DNA of 64,000 nt from an uncultured Pelagibacteraceae bacterium (GTDB taxonomy: Bacteria; Pseudomonadota; Alphaproteobacteria; Pelagibacterales; Pelagibacteraceae), in the NCBI GenBank assembly GCA_902557235.1, contig CACDZR010000003.1, forward strand, positions 1 to 64,000, in the 5' to 3' direction. The notes beneath the pieces were generated by a model. The model was not told where the DNA came from. It searched no databases and was given only the letters and a program-made list of their open reading frames with translations. A program made the translations under genes and the position numbers. Positions 39,816 to 48,989 of the stretch are shown piece by piece. The number at the start of each line of letters is the position of its first letter. Position 1 is the stretch's first letter.

Positions 39816-41212
39816 CCTTCTTTATTGTATAAAATAATATTTTTTAATTTATTTATATTATTATTCATGTCTGAATTTTTTTCTTTTAATTTTTCTATTG
39901 TTTTCACAGAATGAATTATAGTCGTGTGATCTCTATTTGAAAATTCTCGTCCAATTTCCGGTAATGACTTTGTAGTTAAAATTTTGGTGAGGTAAATAGC
40001 TGTCTGTCTTGGTCTAACTAAATATCTCGATCTTCTTGAAGATAACATTTCATTTTTACTAATTTTGAAAAACTTACAAACAATGGTTTGTATCGAGTCT
40101 ATTGTTACATTATTTTCTGCTAGATTTAATAAATCTTTCAAAATAATTTTTGTCTCAGATAAGCTTGGTAATTTGTTGTAAATCCTCGAGAATGAAACTA
40201 CACGATTTATTGCTCCAACTAATTCCCGAACATTAGTAGTAATTTTATTACCAATAAAATCTTGAATTTCGTCTGAGATATTTAATTTATCTGTATGAAG
40301 AGTCGTTAATTCATTTATCTTGTGATTGATGATCTTTCTTCTTAAGTCATACTCAGGTTTTTGAATATCTACAACTAAACCTCCGGAGAATCTTGATTTA
40401 ATTCTTTCTTGAATTCTAGATAACTTATTAGGAGGCCTGTCCGCTGAAACAATTATTTGTGACTCTTTATCCAAAAGTGCATTAAAAGTATGAAAAAACT
40501 CCTCTTGCATGGCCTCTTTACCATTCATGAACTGAATATCGTCAATTAATAAAACATCTGTATTTCTAAAATACTCTTTAAATTTTACCATATCGTTAGA
40601 TTTTATTGACTTTACAAATTGATACATGAAACGTTCAGCGGAAATAAACATTACTTTTTTATTTTTACTCATTTCATGGCCTATTGAATTTAGAAGATGA
40701 GTTTTTCCTAGACCTACGCCCCCGTATATATAAAGTGGATTATAATGAGAAATATTCTCTGATACTTTTAAGGAAGCCTCATAAGCAATCTTATTACTTG
40801 AACCAATTAGAAAATTTTCAAATCTTTTATTGGGATCTATTCGACTATATTGGAGATGAGAGTCTTTGATAAATGAGATATTTTGAGTTTTGTTTATCTG
40901 ATTATGATCATTCAAATTTTCTCTATTATCGTTCTTTTTTTCTATAATTTTAAATTCTATTCTAATAATTTGTTTTTTATGTTTTTTGATAGTTTGTAGA
41001 ATTTGATCTAAATATCTTGATGTAATCCAGTCACGGATAAACCTTGTCGGAACAGCTAATAAAATATAATTATTAAACTCTTCAAGTAAATCAATTTTTT
41101 TTATCCAACTTTCGTAAACTTCTATTCCCAATTTAAGTTTTAATTCAGATTGAATTAGTTCCCAATCAAGATTAATCTTATCAAAACTTTTATTTATATG
41201 TGTATTGTTCAT
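39812..41212 (-). CDS. dnaA: Chromosomal replication initiator DnaA
   Basis: NPLYIYGGVGLGKTHLLNSIG; C-terminal DnaA signature FSNRDHTTIIHSVKTIE. Confidence 0.97.
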   Translation of the reverse strand: MNNTHINKSFDKINLDWELIQSELKLKLGIEVYESWIKKIDLLEEFNNYILLAVPTRFIRDWITSRYLDQILQTIKKHKKQIIRIEFKIIEKKNDNRENLNDHNQINKTQNISFIKDSHLQYSRIDPNKRFENFLIGSSNKIAYEASLKVSENISHYNPLYIYGGVGLGKTHLLNSIGHEMSKNKKVMFISAERFMYQFVKSIKSNDMVKFKEYFRNTDVLLIDDIQFMNGKEAMQEEFFHTFNALLDKESQIIVSADRPPNKLSRIQERIKSRFSGGLVVDIQKPEYDLRRKIINHKINELTTLHTDKLNISDEIQDFIGNKITTNVRELVGAINRVVSFSRIYNKLPSLSETKIILKDLLNLAENNVTIDSIQTIVCKFFKISKNEMLSSRRSRYLVRPRQTAIYLTKILTTKSLPEIGREFSNRDHTTIIHSVKTIEKLKEKNSDMNNNINKLKNIILYNKEG

Positions 41213-41484
41213 TTTTATGGAGAGAGTCCACTTACATCAATAATGATGGTTATTGCAACAAATTATTTTCCAAAACTGAAAATAAATTAAATCTGGGATT
41301 GTGTAAAAAATTTTTTTTAAAAATTTCTTTGACAATTTTTTTTTATGTGTAATAAAAAAAAAATAAAATTTATGATTGAATTAAATATAATATTTTTTTA
41401 CTAATTCTAAATATTGTAATAAGAAATCAAACATTCATATATGAAGCGTATTCTTTTGGTTGAATCAACTTGAAGTATAAAGAA

Positions 41485-41745
41485 TTATAAGGAACTTATT
41501 TTTTTTGTAATTCTCGATACATTTCTGGATGCATTCTGTTTTTTTATAATTCCAGTTTTGGCAATTTTCATTAACTCAGAATTCAACTTAGGTAAGAACT
41601 TTAAAGCCTCTGACTTTTTTTTATTTTCAATTAGAACGTTCATCTTTTTTAATGCAATTTTGTATCTACTTTTTCTCGCCTTGTTAACAGCGGTCTGTTT
41701 AGATATTCTTCTAATTCTTTTAATTGCCGATTTTGTATTAGCCAT
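41485..41745 (-). CDS. rpsT: 30S ribosomal protein S20
   Basis: MANTKSAIKRIRRISKQTAVNKARKSRYK. Confidence 0.95.
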   Translation of the reverse strand: MANTKSAIKRIRRISKQTAVNKARKSRYKIALKKMNVLIENKKKSEALKFLPKLNSELMKIAKTGIIKKQNASRNVSRITKKISSL

Positions 41746-41796
41746 AATTTTGCAGGGGTATAACTACTTAAATAGGCCTAGTCAATAATATATTGA

Positions 41797-42660
41797 TTAT
41801 TTTTGACATATTTCACACAAAAATGTCGATCTATTTGATTGAGTTATTTTATTGATTGTTCCCGAACAACTAAATCTTTTGCAGTTTTGTTTATCTCTAC
41901 CATAAACCTTAAACTCTTTTTGAAAATTACCTTGATCACCTTTGGTATTTTTAAAGTCTCTTATTGTTGATCCCCCTTTTCTAATAGCATTTTGTAAAAT
42001 TTTTCTTGAATTTATAACTATATTTTTGCACTGATCTTTTTTTAAATATTTAGCTGATAACGAAGGATTAATTTTTGATAAGTATAAAATTTCACTTGCA
42101 TAGATATTTCCAATCCCCGATACAAAATTTTGGTCTAGTAAAAAATTTTTTATACTCTTTTCTTTTTTTTTAAAATAATTAATCAAATACTTTGAATTGA
42201 ACTTTTTATTAAAAGGTTCTGGACCAAATTTTTTAAATTTTTTTTTCACACTGTTAAAATCATTAAAAATTTGAAAGTAACCAAATCTTCTTGGATCATT
42301 ATAAATTAATCTCATATCCTTAAAAAAAAATTCAACATGATTGTGATTTTTAGGCAAATTTGGTGCATTATAAAAACTGGTATTGGTGGGTAGATTATCT
42401 TTTTTATTTTTAATAATATGAATTGTTCCTGACATGCCTAAATGAACTATACAAAAATTTTTATTTTCCAATTCAATAATCAAATATTTTGAGAATCTTT
42501 TGATATTTGAAATAAATTTATTTTTTAGCTTTTTTTCAAAAGCAGTTTCTAATTTTAATCTTAAGTTTCTATTTCTAACCAAAACTTTATTGATTTTTTT
42601 ACCTTTTATATTTTTTAATAAAGATTGTCGGACAATTTCTACTTCTGGTAATTCTGGCAT
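41797..42660 (-). CDS. mutM: Formamidopyrimidine-DNA glycosylase
   Basis: MPELPEVEIVRQSL N-terminus, VYGRD, C-terminal Zn-finger-like region. Confidence 0.94.
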   Translation of the reverse strand: MPELPEVEIVRQSLLKNIKGKKINKVLVRNRNLRLKLETAFEKKLKNKFISNIKRFSKYLIIELENKNFCIVHLGMSGTIHIIKNKKDNLPTNTSFYNAPNLPKNHNHVEFFFKDMRLIYNDPRRFGYFQIFNDFNSVKKKFKKFGPEPFNKKFNSKYLINYFKKKEKSIKNFLLDQNFVSGIGNIYASEILYLSKINPSLSAKYLKKDQCKNIVINSRKILQNAIRKGGSTIRDFKNTKGDQGNFQKEFKVYGRDKQNCKRFSCSGTINKITQSNRSTFLCEICQK

Positions 42661-42693
42661 TTACTATTATATTAAATGAATTATTAATTAAAA

Positions 42694-43398
42694 ATGCAAC
42701 AACATCTTCAAAATAAAAAAGGGTTAGTTCAAGGCGTATTTAATCAAGTTTTTGATAAATATGATTTAATGAATGATTTTATGTCATTTGGAATACATAG
42801 GCTATGGAAGAAAAGCTTAATCACTATGATGGGGCCATCAAAAAATAAAAGCTTGGTTGATATTGCTTGCGGCACTGGGGATATAGGAAAACTTTACCTA
42901 GATAACACTGATATCAATAATCACATTACCTGTATTGATCCAAATAAAGGAATGATAACTAAAGGAAAAGAAAAGTTAAAAAATTATAAAAATATAAAAT
43001 GGATAATTTCCAGTGCAGAAAAGCTTCCCCTTAAAAGTAATTCGTTTGATTTTTATACAATTAGTTTTGGGCTAAGAAACACAAAGGATTTGGATAAAGC
43101 GCTGTCAGAAGCGTATAGAGTCTTAAAAAAAGGTGGACGATTTTTTTGTTTAGAGTTTTCCAAAATACAAAATAAAAACTTAGAATTTATCTATAAAAAA
43201 TACTCAAAATTAATTCCTTTAGTTGGTAAATACGTTGTTGGACAAAGAGAGCCCTATGATTATCTTATTGAAAGTATTGATAATTTTGTCAATCAAGAGG
43301 AACTTTTAGAATATATGAAAATAAATAAATTTCAAAAATGCAATTACAGGAACTTCTCTAATGGAATTGTATCCATACATAGTGGTTGGAAAATTTAA
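42694..43398 (+). CDS. ubiE: Ubiquinone biosynthesis methyltransferase
   Basis: VFNQVFDKYDLMNDFMSFGIHRLWK, VDIACGTGDIGKLY, SFGLRNTKD. Confidence 0.94.
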   Translation: MQQHLQNKKGLVQGVFNQVFDKYDLMNDFMSFGIHRLWKKSLITMMGPSKNKSLVDIACGTGDIGKLYLDNTDINNHITCIDPNKGMITKGKEKLKNYKNIKWIISSAEKLPLKSNSFDFYTISFGLRNTKDLDKALSEAYRVLKKGGRFFCLEFSKIQNKNLEFIYKKYSKLIPLVGKYVVGQREPYDYLIESIDNFVNQEELLEYMKINKFQKCNYRNFSNGIVSIHSGWKI

Positions 43399-44963
43399 TG
43401 ATTAAAAAACTTATAACTTTATTTAAAATTGGAAGAAAAATAGCTCATTCAGATGTATTAGAAATAATCTCAAAATTTCAAAAACCACCCTTCGCAATAA
43501 CATTACTATTTAAATTTTTATCAATATCTTTTTCACCTAAAAAAAAAGGTTCAATTAAAAGTGAGGTTGAACGCTTATCAGATTCCTTAGAATCTATGGG
43601 TACAACTTTTATAAAACTTGGACAATTTTTAGCTACAAGACCAGATATAATTGGGGAGGATCTCTCAAAACAATTAGAGAGCCTTCAAGATAAGTTGCCA
43701 CCATTTTCACTTATACAAGCTAAAGAAATCATGAAAAATGATTTAGGACAGGAAACATATGACTCAATAATAAATTTAAGTGAGCCTGTTGCGGCAGCCT
43801 CCATAGCTCAGGTTCATAAAGCTCAAATTAACGATAATGGAACTATTAAAGATGTTGCTATAAAGATTTTACGTCCGAACATTAGAAAAGTTTTTAATGA
43901 TGAGATTGATGCAATTATGCTTTTTGCCTTTTTAGTGGAGTCTTTTATAAAAAAAACAAAAAGATTAAAATTAGTTGAAGTAGTTTTTTTACTTAAAGAA
44001 ATAACAAATTTAGAAATGGATTTAAGATTTGAAGCAGCTGCAGCTAATGAGTACGCTGAAAATACTAAAAATGATGTTGGGTTTAGAGTTCCTGAAATTT
44101 ATTGGAATTTTACAAGTGAAAATGTAATGACATTAGATTGGGTTGATGGAATTTCTATTAGAGAAACTGAGGAATTAAAAAAAAGAAATTTAAATACTGA
44201 AAAAATTGCTAACGACATTATTCAAAATTTTCTAAGACATGCAGTCAGAGATGGATTTTTTCACGCTGATATGCATCAAGGAAATATATTTATAGATAAT
44301 AATGGTCATATAGTTCCAATTGATTTTGGAATAATGGGTAGACTTGATAAAATGAGTAAAAGATTTTTGGCAGAAATATTATTTGGCTTTATTCAAAGAG
44401 ATTATCGTAAAGTAGCAGAAGTGCATTTGGTTGCTGGACTGGTTCCTAAAGAGGTTCCAATTGATGACCTTGCTCAAGCTCTAAGATCAATTGGTGAACC
44501 AATTTTTGGCCAAACAGTAAAAGATATTTCCGGTGGAAAATTATTAAAACAATTATTTGATGTTACAGAAAAATTTAACATGCAAACACAACCTCAACTT
44601 CTAATGCTTCAAAAAACAATGGTTGTTGTGGAGGGGGTAGCCAGAAAATTAAATCCAAATACAAACATTTGGACTACATCTAAACCTGTTCTAGAAAATT
44701 GGTTAAGAGAAACAAAAGATCCTATGGCCACAATTAATGAAACAATTCAAAGTACTTCTGAAGTGATTAAAAGATTACCAGAATTCCCAGAAATAATGGA
44801 TAAAGCTAATCAAGCTCTAACATATTTAGCTAGTGGTCAAATTCCACAAAATTCAAATTCTTATACCGCTTTGAATACAAAAAAATCAGAAATGACTGCT
44901 TTTAGAAATCAATCTATTATTGGCTTTTTAGTCCTTGTAATTTTTGGTCTATTAGTATTTTAA
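43398..44963 (+). CDS. ubiB: UbiB/ABC1-family ubiquinone biosynthesis kinase-like protein
   Basis: FIKLGQFLATRPDIIG, SEPVAAASIAQVHKAQ; C-terminal TM. Start set to ATG 43398 (TAATG overlap with ubiE). Confidence 0.93.
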   Translation: MIKKLITLFKIGRKIAHSDVLEIISKFQKPPFAITLLFKFLSISFSPKKKGSIKSEVERLSDSLESMGTTFIKLGQFLATRPDIIGEDLSKQLESLQDKLPPFSLIQAKEIMKNDLGQETYDSIINLSEPVAAASIAQVHKAQINDNGTIKDVAIKILRPNIRKVFNDEIDAIMLFAFLVESFIKKTKRLKLVEVVFLLKEITNLEMDLRFEAAAANEYAENTKNDVGFRVPEIYWNFTSENVMTLDWVDGISIRETEELKKRNLNTEKIANDIIQNFLRHAVRDGFFHADMHQGNIFIDNNGHIVPIDFGIMGRLDKMSKRFLAEILFGFIQRDYRKVAEVHLVAGLVPKEVPIDDLAQALRSIGEPIFGQTVKDISGGKLLKQLFDVTEKFNMQTQPQLLMLQKTMVVVEGVARKLNPNTNIWTTSKPVLENWLRETKDPMATINETIQSTSEVIKRLPEFPEIMDKANQALTYLASGQIPQNSNSYTALNTKKSEMTAFRNQSIIGFLVLVIFGLLVF

Positions 44964-44971
44964 TTCATACG

Positions 44972-46171
44972 ATGAATAACTTGGATAATAAAAAAATTTT
45001 ATTGATAATTTGTGGAGGTATAGCTGCCTATAAAAGTCTTGAATTAATCAGGCTTTTAAAGAAAGATGGTGTAAGTATAAAGACAATTCTTACTAAGAGT
45101 GGTGCTGAATTTGTAACACCTCTTTCAATTACTTCGTTGTCTCAATCTAAAGTTTATCAGGATCTTTTTAGTATAGAAAATGAGGCTGAAATGGATCACA
45201 TTAGCCTTTCAAGGTGGGCAGACCTCATCTTAATTGCACCTGCAACAGCTAATACAATAGCTAAACTTGCTAATGGAATTTCAGATGATTTAGCTTCAAC
45301 TGTTACTCTTGCTTCAAATAAAAAAATTTTTATTGCTCCTGCTATGAATGTAAGAATGTGGGAGCATCAGTCTACTAAGCAAAATATAGCAAAACTTAAG
45401 GACTATAACTATGAATTAATTGGTCCTGAAATCGGAGATATGGCATGTGGAGAATATGGAGAGGGAAAAATGTCAGAACCGAAAGAGATAATAAATAAGC
45501 TTAAAATTTATTTCAAAAATGTAAAAATAAAAAATAAGTTAAAGGCGATCGTAACTGCAGGACCAACTAAAGAGTACATTGATCCAGTAAGATATATATC
45601 TAATAAATCCAGTGGCAAACAAGGATATGAGATTGCTAAATCATTAGTAAAAAAAGGTTTTGAAACAACTTTGATTTCAGGACCAACAAATTTAGAAATA
45701 AATAACGATATCAATTTGATCAAAGTTGAAACTGCTGAAGAAATGTTTCAATTGACACTTAAAAGTTTGCCAGCCGATGTTGCAATATTTTCAGCAGCAG
45801 TGTGTGACTATAAAGCTAAAGAAACTTCAAAAATAAAAATAAAAAAAAAAGATGAAATTAATTTAGAATTGGAGAAGAATGTAGATATTCTTGATTGTGT
45901 CTCCAATCATAACTCCTTGAGACCAAAACTTGTAGTAGGCTTTGCAGCTGAAACACATGATTTAGAGAACTATGCTAATAAAAAGCTAAATGAAAAAAAC
46001 TGTGACTGGATAGTTGCAAACGATGTGTCAAACGATTCAATTGGTTTTGATTCCGACTTTAATGAAGTGTCAATTTTTTATAAAGATAAAAAAATGGACA
46101 GACTTAAATATAGATCTAAATCAGAAATTTCAGATGAATTAGTTGAAAAAATTATTGATCATTTAAACTAA
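44972..46171 (+). CDS. coaBC: Phosphopantothenoylcysteine decarboxylase/synthetase
   Basis: GGIAAYKSLELIRLLKK, PAMNVRMWEH, TAGPTKEYIDPVRYISNKSSGKQG. Confidence 0.95.
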   Translation: MNNLDNKKILLIICGGIAAYKSLELIRLLKKDGVSIKTILTKSGAEFVTPLSITSLSQSKVYQDLFSIENEAEMDHISLSRWADLILIAPATANTIAKLANGISDDLASTVTLASNKKIFIAPAMNVRMWEHQSTKQNIAKLKDYNYELIGPEIGDMACGEYGEGKMSEPKEIINKLKIYFKNVKIKNKLKAIVTAGPTKEYIDPVRYISNKSSGKQGYEIAKSLVKKGFETTLISGPTNLEINNDINLIKVETAEEMFQLTLKSLPADVAIFSAAVCDYKAKETSKIKIKKKDEINLELEKNVDILDCVSNHNSLRPKLVVGFAAETHDLENYANKKLNEKNCDWIVANDVSNDSIGFDSDFNEVSIFYKDKKMDRLKYRSKSEISDELVEKIIDHLN

Positions 46172-46608
46172 TGATTAAAGTTTTAGTAAAAAAAAAAGAA
46201 CCTTCTGTAAAATTACCATCATACAAAACTAATGGTGCTTCTGGCATGGATCTGATGGCATATATAGATAAATCAATTGAATTAAAGCCAGGAGAATCAT
46301 GTCTTGTACCAACTGGATTATCAGTTGCATTCCCTGAAGAATATGAAATTCAAATTAGACCAAGATCAGGACTAGCAGCAAAAAATAATATTAGTGTTTT
46401 AAATACACCTGGGACAATTGATAGTGATTATAGAGGAGAAATAAAAGTTATTTTATTTAATCATGGGAATAAAAACTTTAAAATTGATAACAATGATAGA
46501 ATTGCTCAAATGATTTTAATTCCAATTATAAAAATGGATTTAGAAGAAACAGATGAACTTCCAGAGTCTGTAAGAGGAGCAGGAGGTTTTGGTTCGACTG
46601 GTAAATGA
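46171..46608 (+). CDS. dut: dUTPase
   Basis: GASGMDLMAYID, RPRSGLAAKN, GTIDSDYRGEI, GAGGFGSTG. Confidence 0.96.
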   Translation: MIKVLVKKKEPSVKLPSYKTNGASGMDLMAYIDKSIELKPGESCLVPTGLSVAFPEEYEIQIRPRSGLAAKNNISVLNTPGTIDSDYRGEIKVILFNHGNKNFKIDNNDRIAQMILIPIIKMDLEETDELPESVRGAGGFGSTGK

Positions 46609-47342
46609 GAGCAACTCTAAACAAATCTCAAATTGAAAGGTACTCAAGACAATTAGTTTTAAAAAACATAGGAGCGAAAGGTCAAAAAAAAATTTTATCC
46701 TCTAAAATTTTAATCGTTGGTGTTGGAGGTTTGGGTTGTCCGGCTGCAGAAAATCTAGTAAGAGCTGGTATTGGAAATATTGGCCTCATCGATAACGATA
46801 TTGTTAATCTTTCTAATATACATAGACAAAGCTTATTTACCTCTAAAGATATAAAAAAATCAAAGGTTAATGTAGCTGCAAAAAAACTAAGGGAAATAAA
46901 TCCTTCTACCAAAATTAAAACTTATAAATCACGGCTTGATAGGAATAACATTACAAAAATAATTAAAGATTATGAAATCATAATTGATGGGTCAGATAAT
47001 TTTAAAACTAAATTTTTAATTAATGATTATTGTAAAAAATTAAAAAAAAAATTAGTAACAGGAGCAATTAGCAAATTTGATGGTCATGTATTTTCATTTG
47101 ATTTTAATGATAAAAAAACAGCTTCTTTAAAAAGTTTCTACCAAGAAAATGAGATTTCAGACGATAACTTAAATTGTGAATTTGAGGGTGTTCTAGGCAC
47201 AACTGCATCAATTGTGGGAACAACTCAAGCAAATGAGGCATTGAAAATGATTATGAAAATTGGGCAAAACTTGAAAAATCAAATATTAATTATTGATCTT
47301 TTAAATCTTAATTTTAGAAAAGTTAAATTTAATAAGAAATAA
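46605..47342 (+). CDS. ThiF/MoeB/HesA family adenylyltransferase
   Basis: RYSRQLVLKNIGAKGQKKI, VGVGGLGCPAAENLVRAGIG, DNIVNLSNIHRQ-type motifs. Confidence 0.9.
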   Translation: MRATLNKSQIERYSRQLVLKNIGAKGQKKILSSKILIVGVGGLGCPAAENLVRAGIGNIGLIDNDIVNLSNIHRQSLFTSKDIKKSKVNVAAKKLREINPSTKIKTYKSRLDRNNITKIIKDYEIIIDGSDNFKTKFLINDYCKKLKKKLVTGAISKFDGHVFSFDFNDKKTASLKSFYQENEISDDNLNCEFEGVLGTTASIVGTTQANEALKMIMKIGQNLKNQILIIDLLNLNFRKVKFNKK

Positions 47343-47356
47343 GTTGTCGCTAAATA

Positions 47357-47797
47357 ATGAAAAAATTATATTTTTTAATTTTAATCTGGATTTTTTTTCC
47401 ATTTTACGTTTTTGCAAATGAAACTTTCCTTTCATTAAAAAAAAATAAAGTTAATGTTAGATACGGTCCAGGATTTGAATATCCTATTAAATATATCTAT
47501 AAAAAGATTAATTTACCCATAAAACAGATTGATAAAAAAGAAAATTTTAGAAGGATTATTGATCTCAAAAATAATAGTGGGTGGATACATATTTCTCAAC
47601 TTAAAAAAGTAAATTCAATAATACCTAAAACAGATAAAGTCTTATTTAGTAAACCAACAAATTTTTCAAAACCTTTGGCGAAAATAGAAAAGGGTAGAGT
47701 TTTATTAATTCAGAAATGTGATAATAATTGGTGCAAGATTAAAACTGGTAGTTTTAAAGGCTGGATTAAAAAAGAAAATTCATGGGGTCTTAACTAA
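47357..47797 (+). CDS. Secreted SH3-domain protein
   Basis: Signal peptide; VNVRYGPGFEYPIKYIYKK and GWIHISQLK bacterial SH3 features. Confidence 0.8.
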   Translation: MKKLYFLILIWIFFPFYVFANETFLSLKKNKVNVRYGPGFEYPIKYIYKKINLPIKQIDKKENFRRIIDLKNNSGWIHISQLKKVNSIIPKTDKVLFSKPTNFSKPLAKIEKGRVLLIQKCDNNWCKIKTGSFKGWIKKENSWGLN

Positions 47798-47829
47798 TCT
47801 TTATCACCCTTATTTAATTTTATCCTAAA

Positions 47830-48009
47830 TTATTTTTGTTGCTCACAAACATCCTTGATTACCGGAGCATTTGCACAATCTAAACATTTTTTTTTCTGGA
47901 CAATACAACCATCATCAAGGACTTCAACATCAACAATTTTATCACACTTAGAACAAGTTGAAGAAATTGTTAGTCCACATTTTTTACAATTATAATTTTC
48001 TGTTTGCAT
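47830..48009 (-). CDS. Small zinc-ribbon-like protein, 59 aa
   Basis: MQTENYNCKKCGLTISSTCSKCDKIVDVEVLDDGCIVQKKKCLDCANAPVIKDVCEQQK; three CxxC pairs. Not in the ORF track. Confidence 0.65.
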   Translation of the reverse strand: MQTENYNCKKCGLTISSTCSKCDKIVDVEVLDDGCIVQKKKCLDCANAPVIKDVCEQQK

Positions 48010-48130
48010 AATTAAAAATTAATCATAAATAAAATTATTTCAATAATTATCCATGCGAATAATTACTATTATCGTAATTTTTTTTGCGAATGATTACTAA
48101 TTGCTTTTTTTAGGTAATATTATGAACTAG

Positions 48131-48370
48131 TTATTTTTTTGATTTGCTTGTCCACCATTTATCTAAAATAAAATACCAAATTGAATTTGCAATTGGTTCA
48201 ACAATGGCATCAGTTAGAGCAACTTTAAAAGATACATCCGCAACTAACATTAAAACAGTGATCGCAATTGCAAAATGTCCGATTGTATAAATTACTGTTC
48301 TAAGTAATGAACCTTTATTATTTTGATAAATATTTTGAGATGCTTGAAATATGCCTTTAGTTATTTCCAT
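48131..48370 (-). CDS. DUF2061-like small membrane protein
   Basis: SLLRTVIYTIGHFAIAITVLMLVADVSFKVALTDAIVEPIANSIWYFILDKWW. Confidence 0.72.
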   Translation of the reverse strand: MEITKGIFQASQNIYQNNKGSLLRTVIYTIGHFAIAITVLMLVADVSFKVALTDAIVEPIANSIWYFILDKWWTSKSKK

Positions 48371-48966
48371 CAGTTTTTAAAAGGACTCTCAAGAACACAA
48401 GCTACAAGGTGTATTCTAGCCTGTTCACCTCCATTAAAAAAATTATGATATTTAGTGTTATTTGTAATCCAAACTTTCCCATCTGCGGGTAAATGTTTAG
48501 CAACATTCTCTATAACCATTGAACACCCTTTATTTGTTATTATAGGCACATGAAGCCTACATTCTGGATCTTTGTGCCAACTCAAAGTTGATCTAGGCTC
48601 TTTTAATAAGAGCCTAACCCTTCCCAATTTAAATCTCTTGCTTAAAACTTTGTAAACTTCTGCAAAGTATGTATTTTCAAATTCAGGTATTAATTGTGTA
48701 TATTTAGACTCATCTATATCAACATCTCTTGAAACCTCTTTTCCAGTTTCATCTGCAATTGTCCAATATTTTCCTCTAATATTGCTCCCTTCAATCGAAC
48801 TCTTGTCGTCTGGAATTTGGTTTAATGGAATTGCACCAAAATGTGTAACACCTGGTGTATTAAATTTTTTTAATTTCAAAATTTTATCTAAGTCGTCTTT
48901 TAACTTTGAAATGTCAAAATTTAAATTTGGAACTTCGTAAAAATCCTCAAAATTTGCTGTTGCCAT
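48370..48966 (-). CDS. Aspartyl/asparaginyl beta-hydroxylase-like 2OG-Fe(II) dioxygenase
   Basis: LSWHKDPECRLHVPI (HxD) with distal RIHLVACV His. Confidence 0.68.
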   Translation of the reverse strand: MATANFEDFYEVPNLNFDISKLKDDLDKILKLKKFNTPGVTHFGAIPLNQIPDDKSSIEGSNIRGKYWTIADETGKEVSRDVDIDESKYTQLIPEFENTYFAEVYKVLSKRFKLGRVRLLLKEPRSTLSWHKDPECRLHVPIITNKGCSMVIENVAKHLPADGKVWITNNTKYHNFFNGGEQARIHLVACVLESPFKN

Positions 48967-48989
48967 ATAACTTTATCTTTTTTTCAAAT

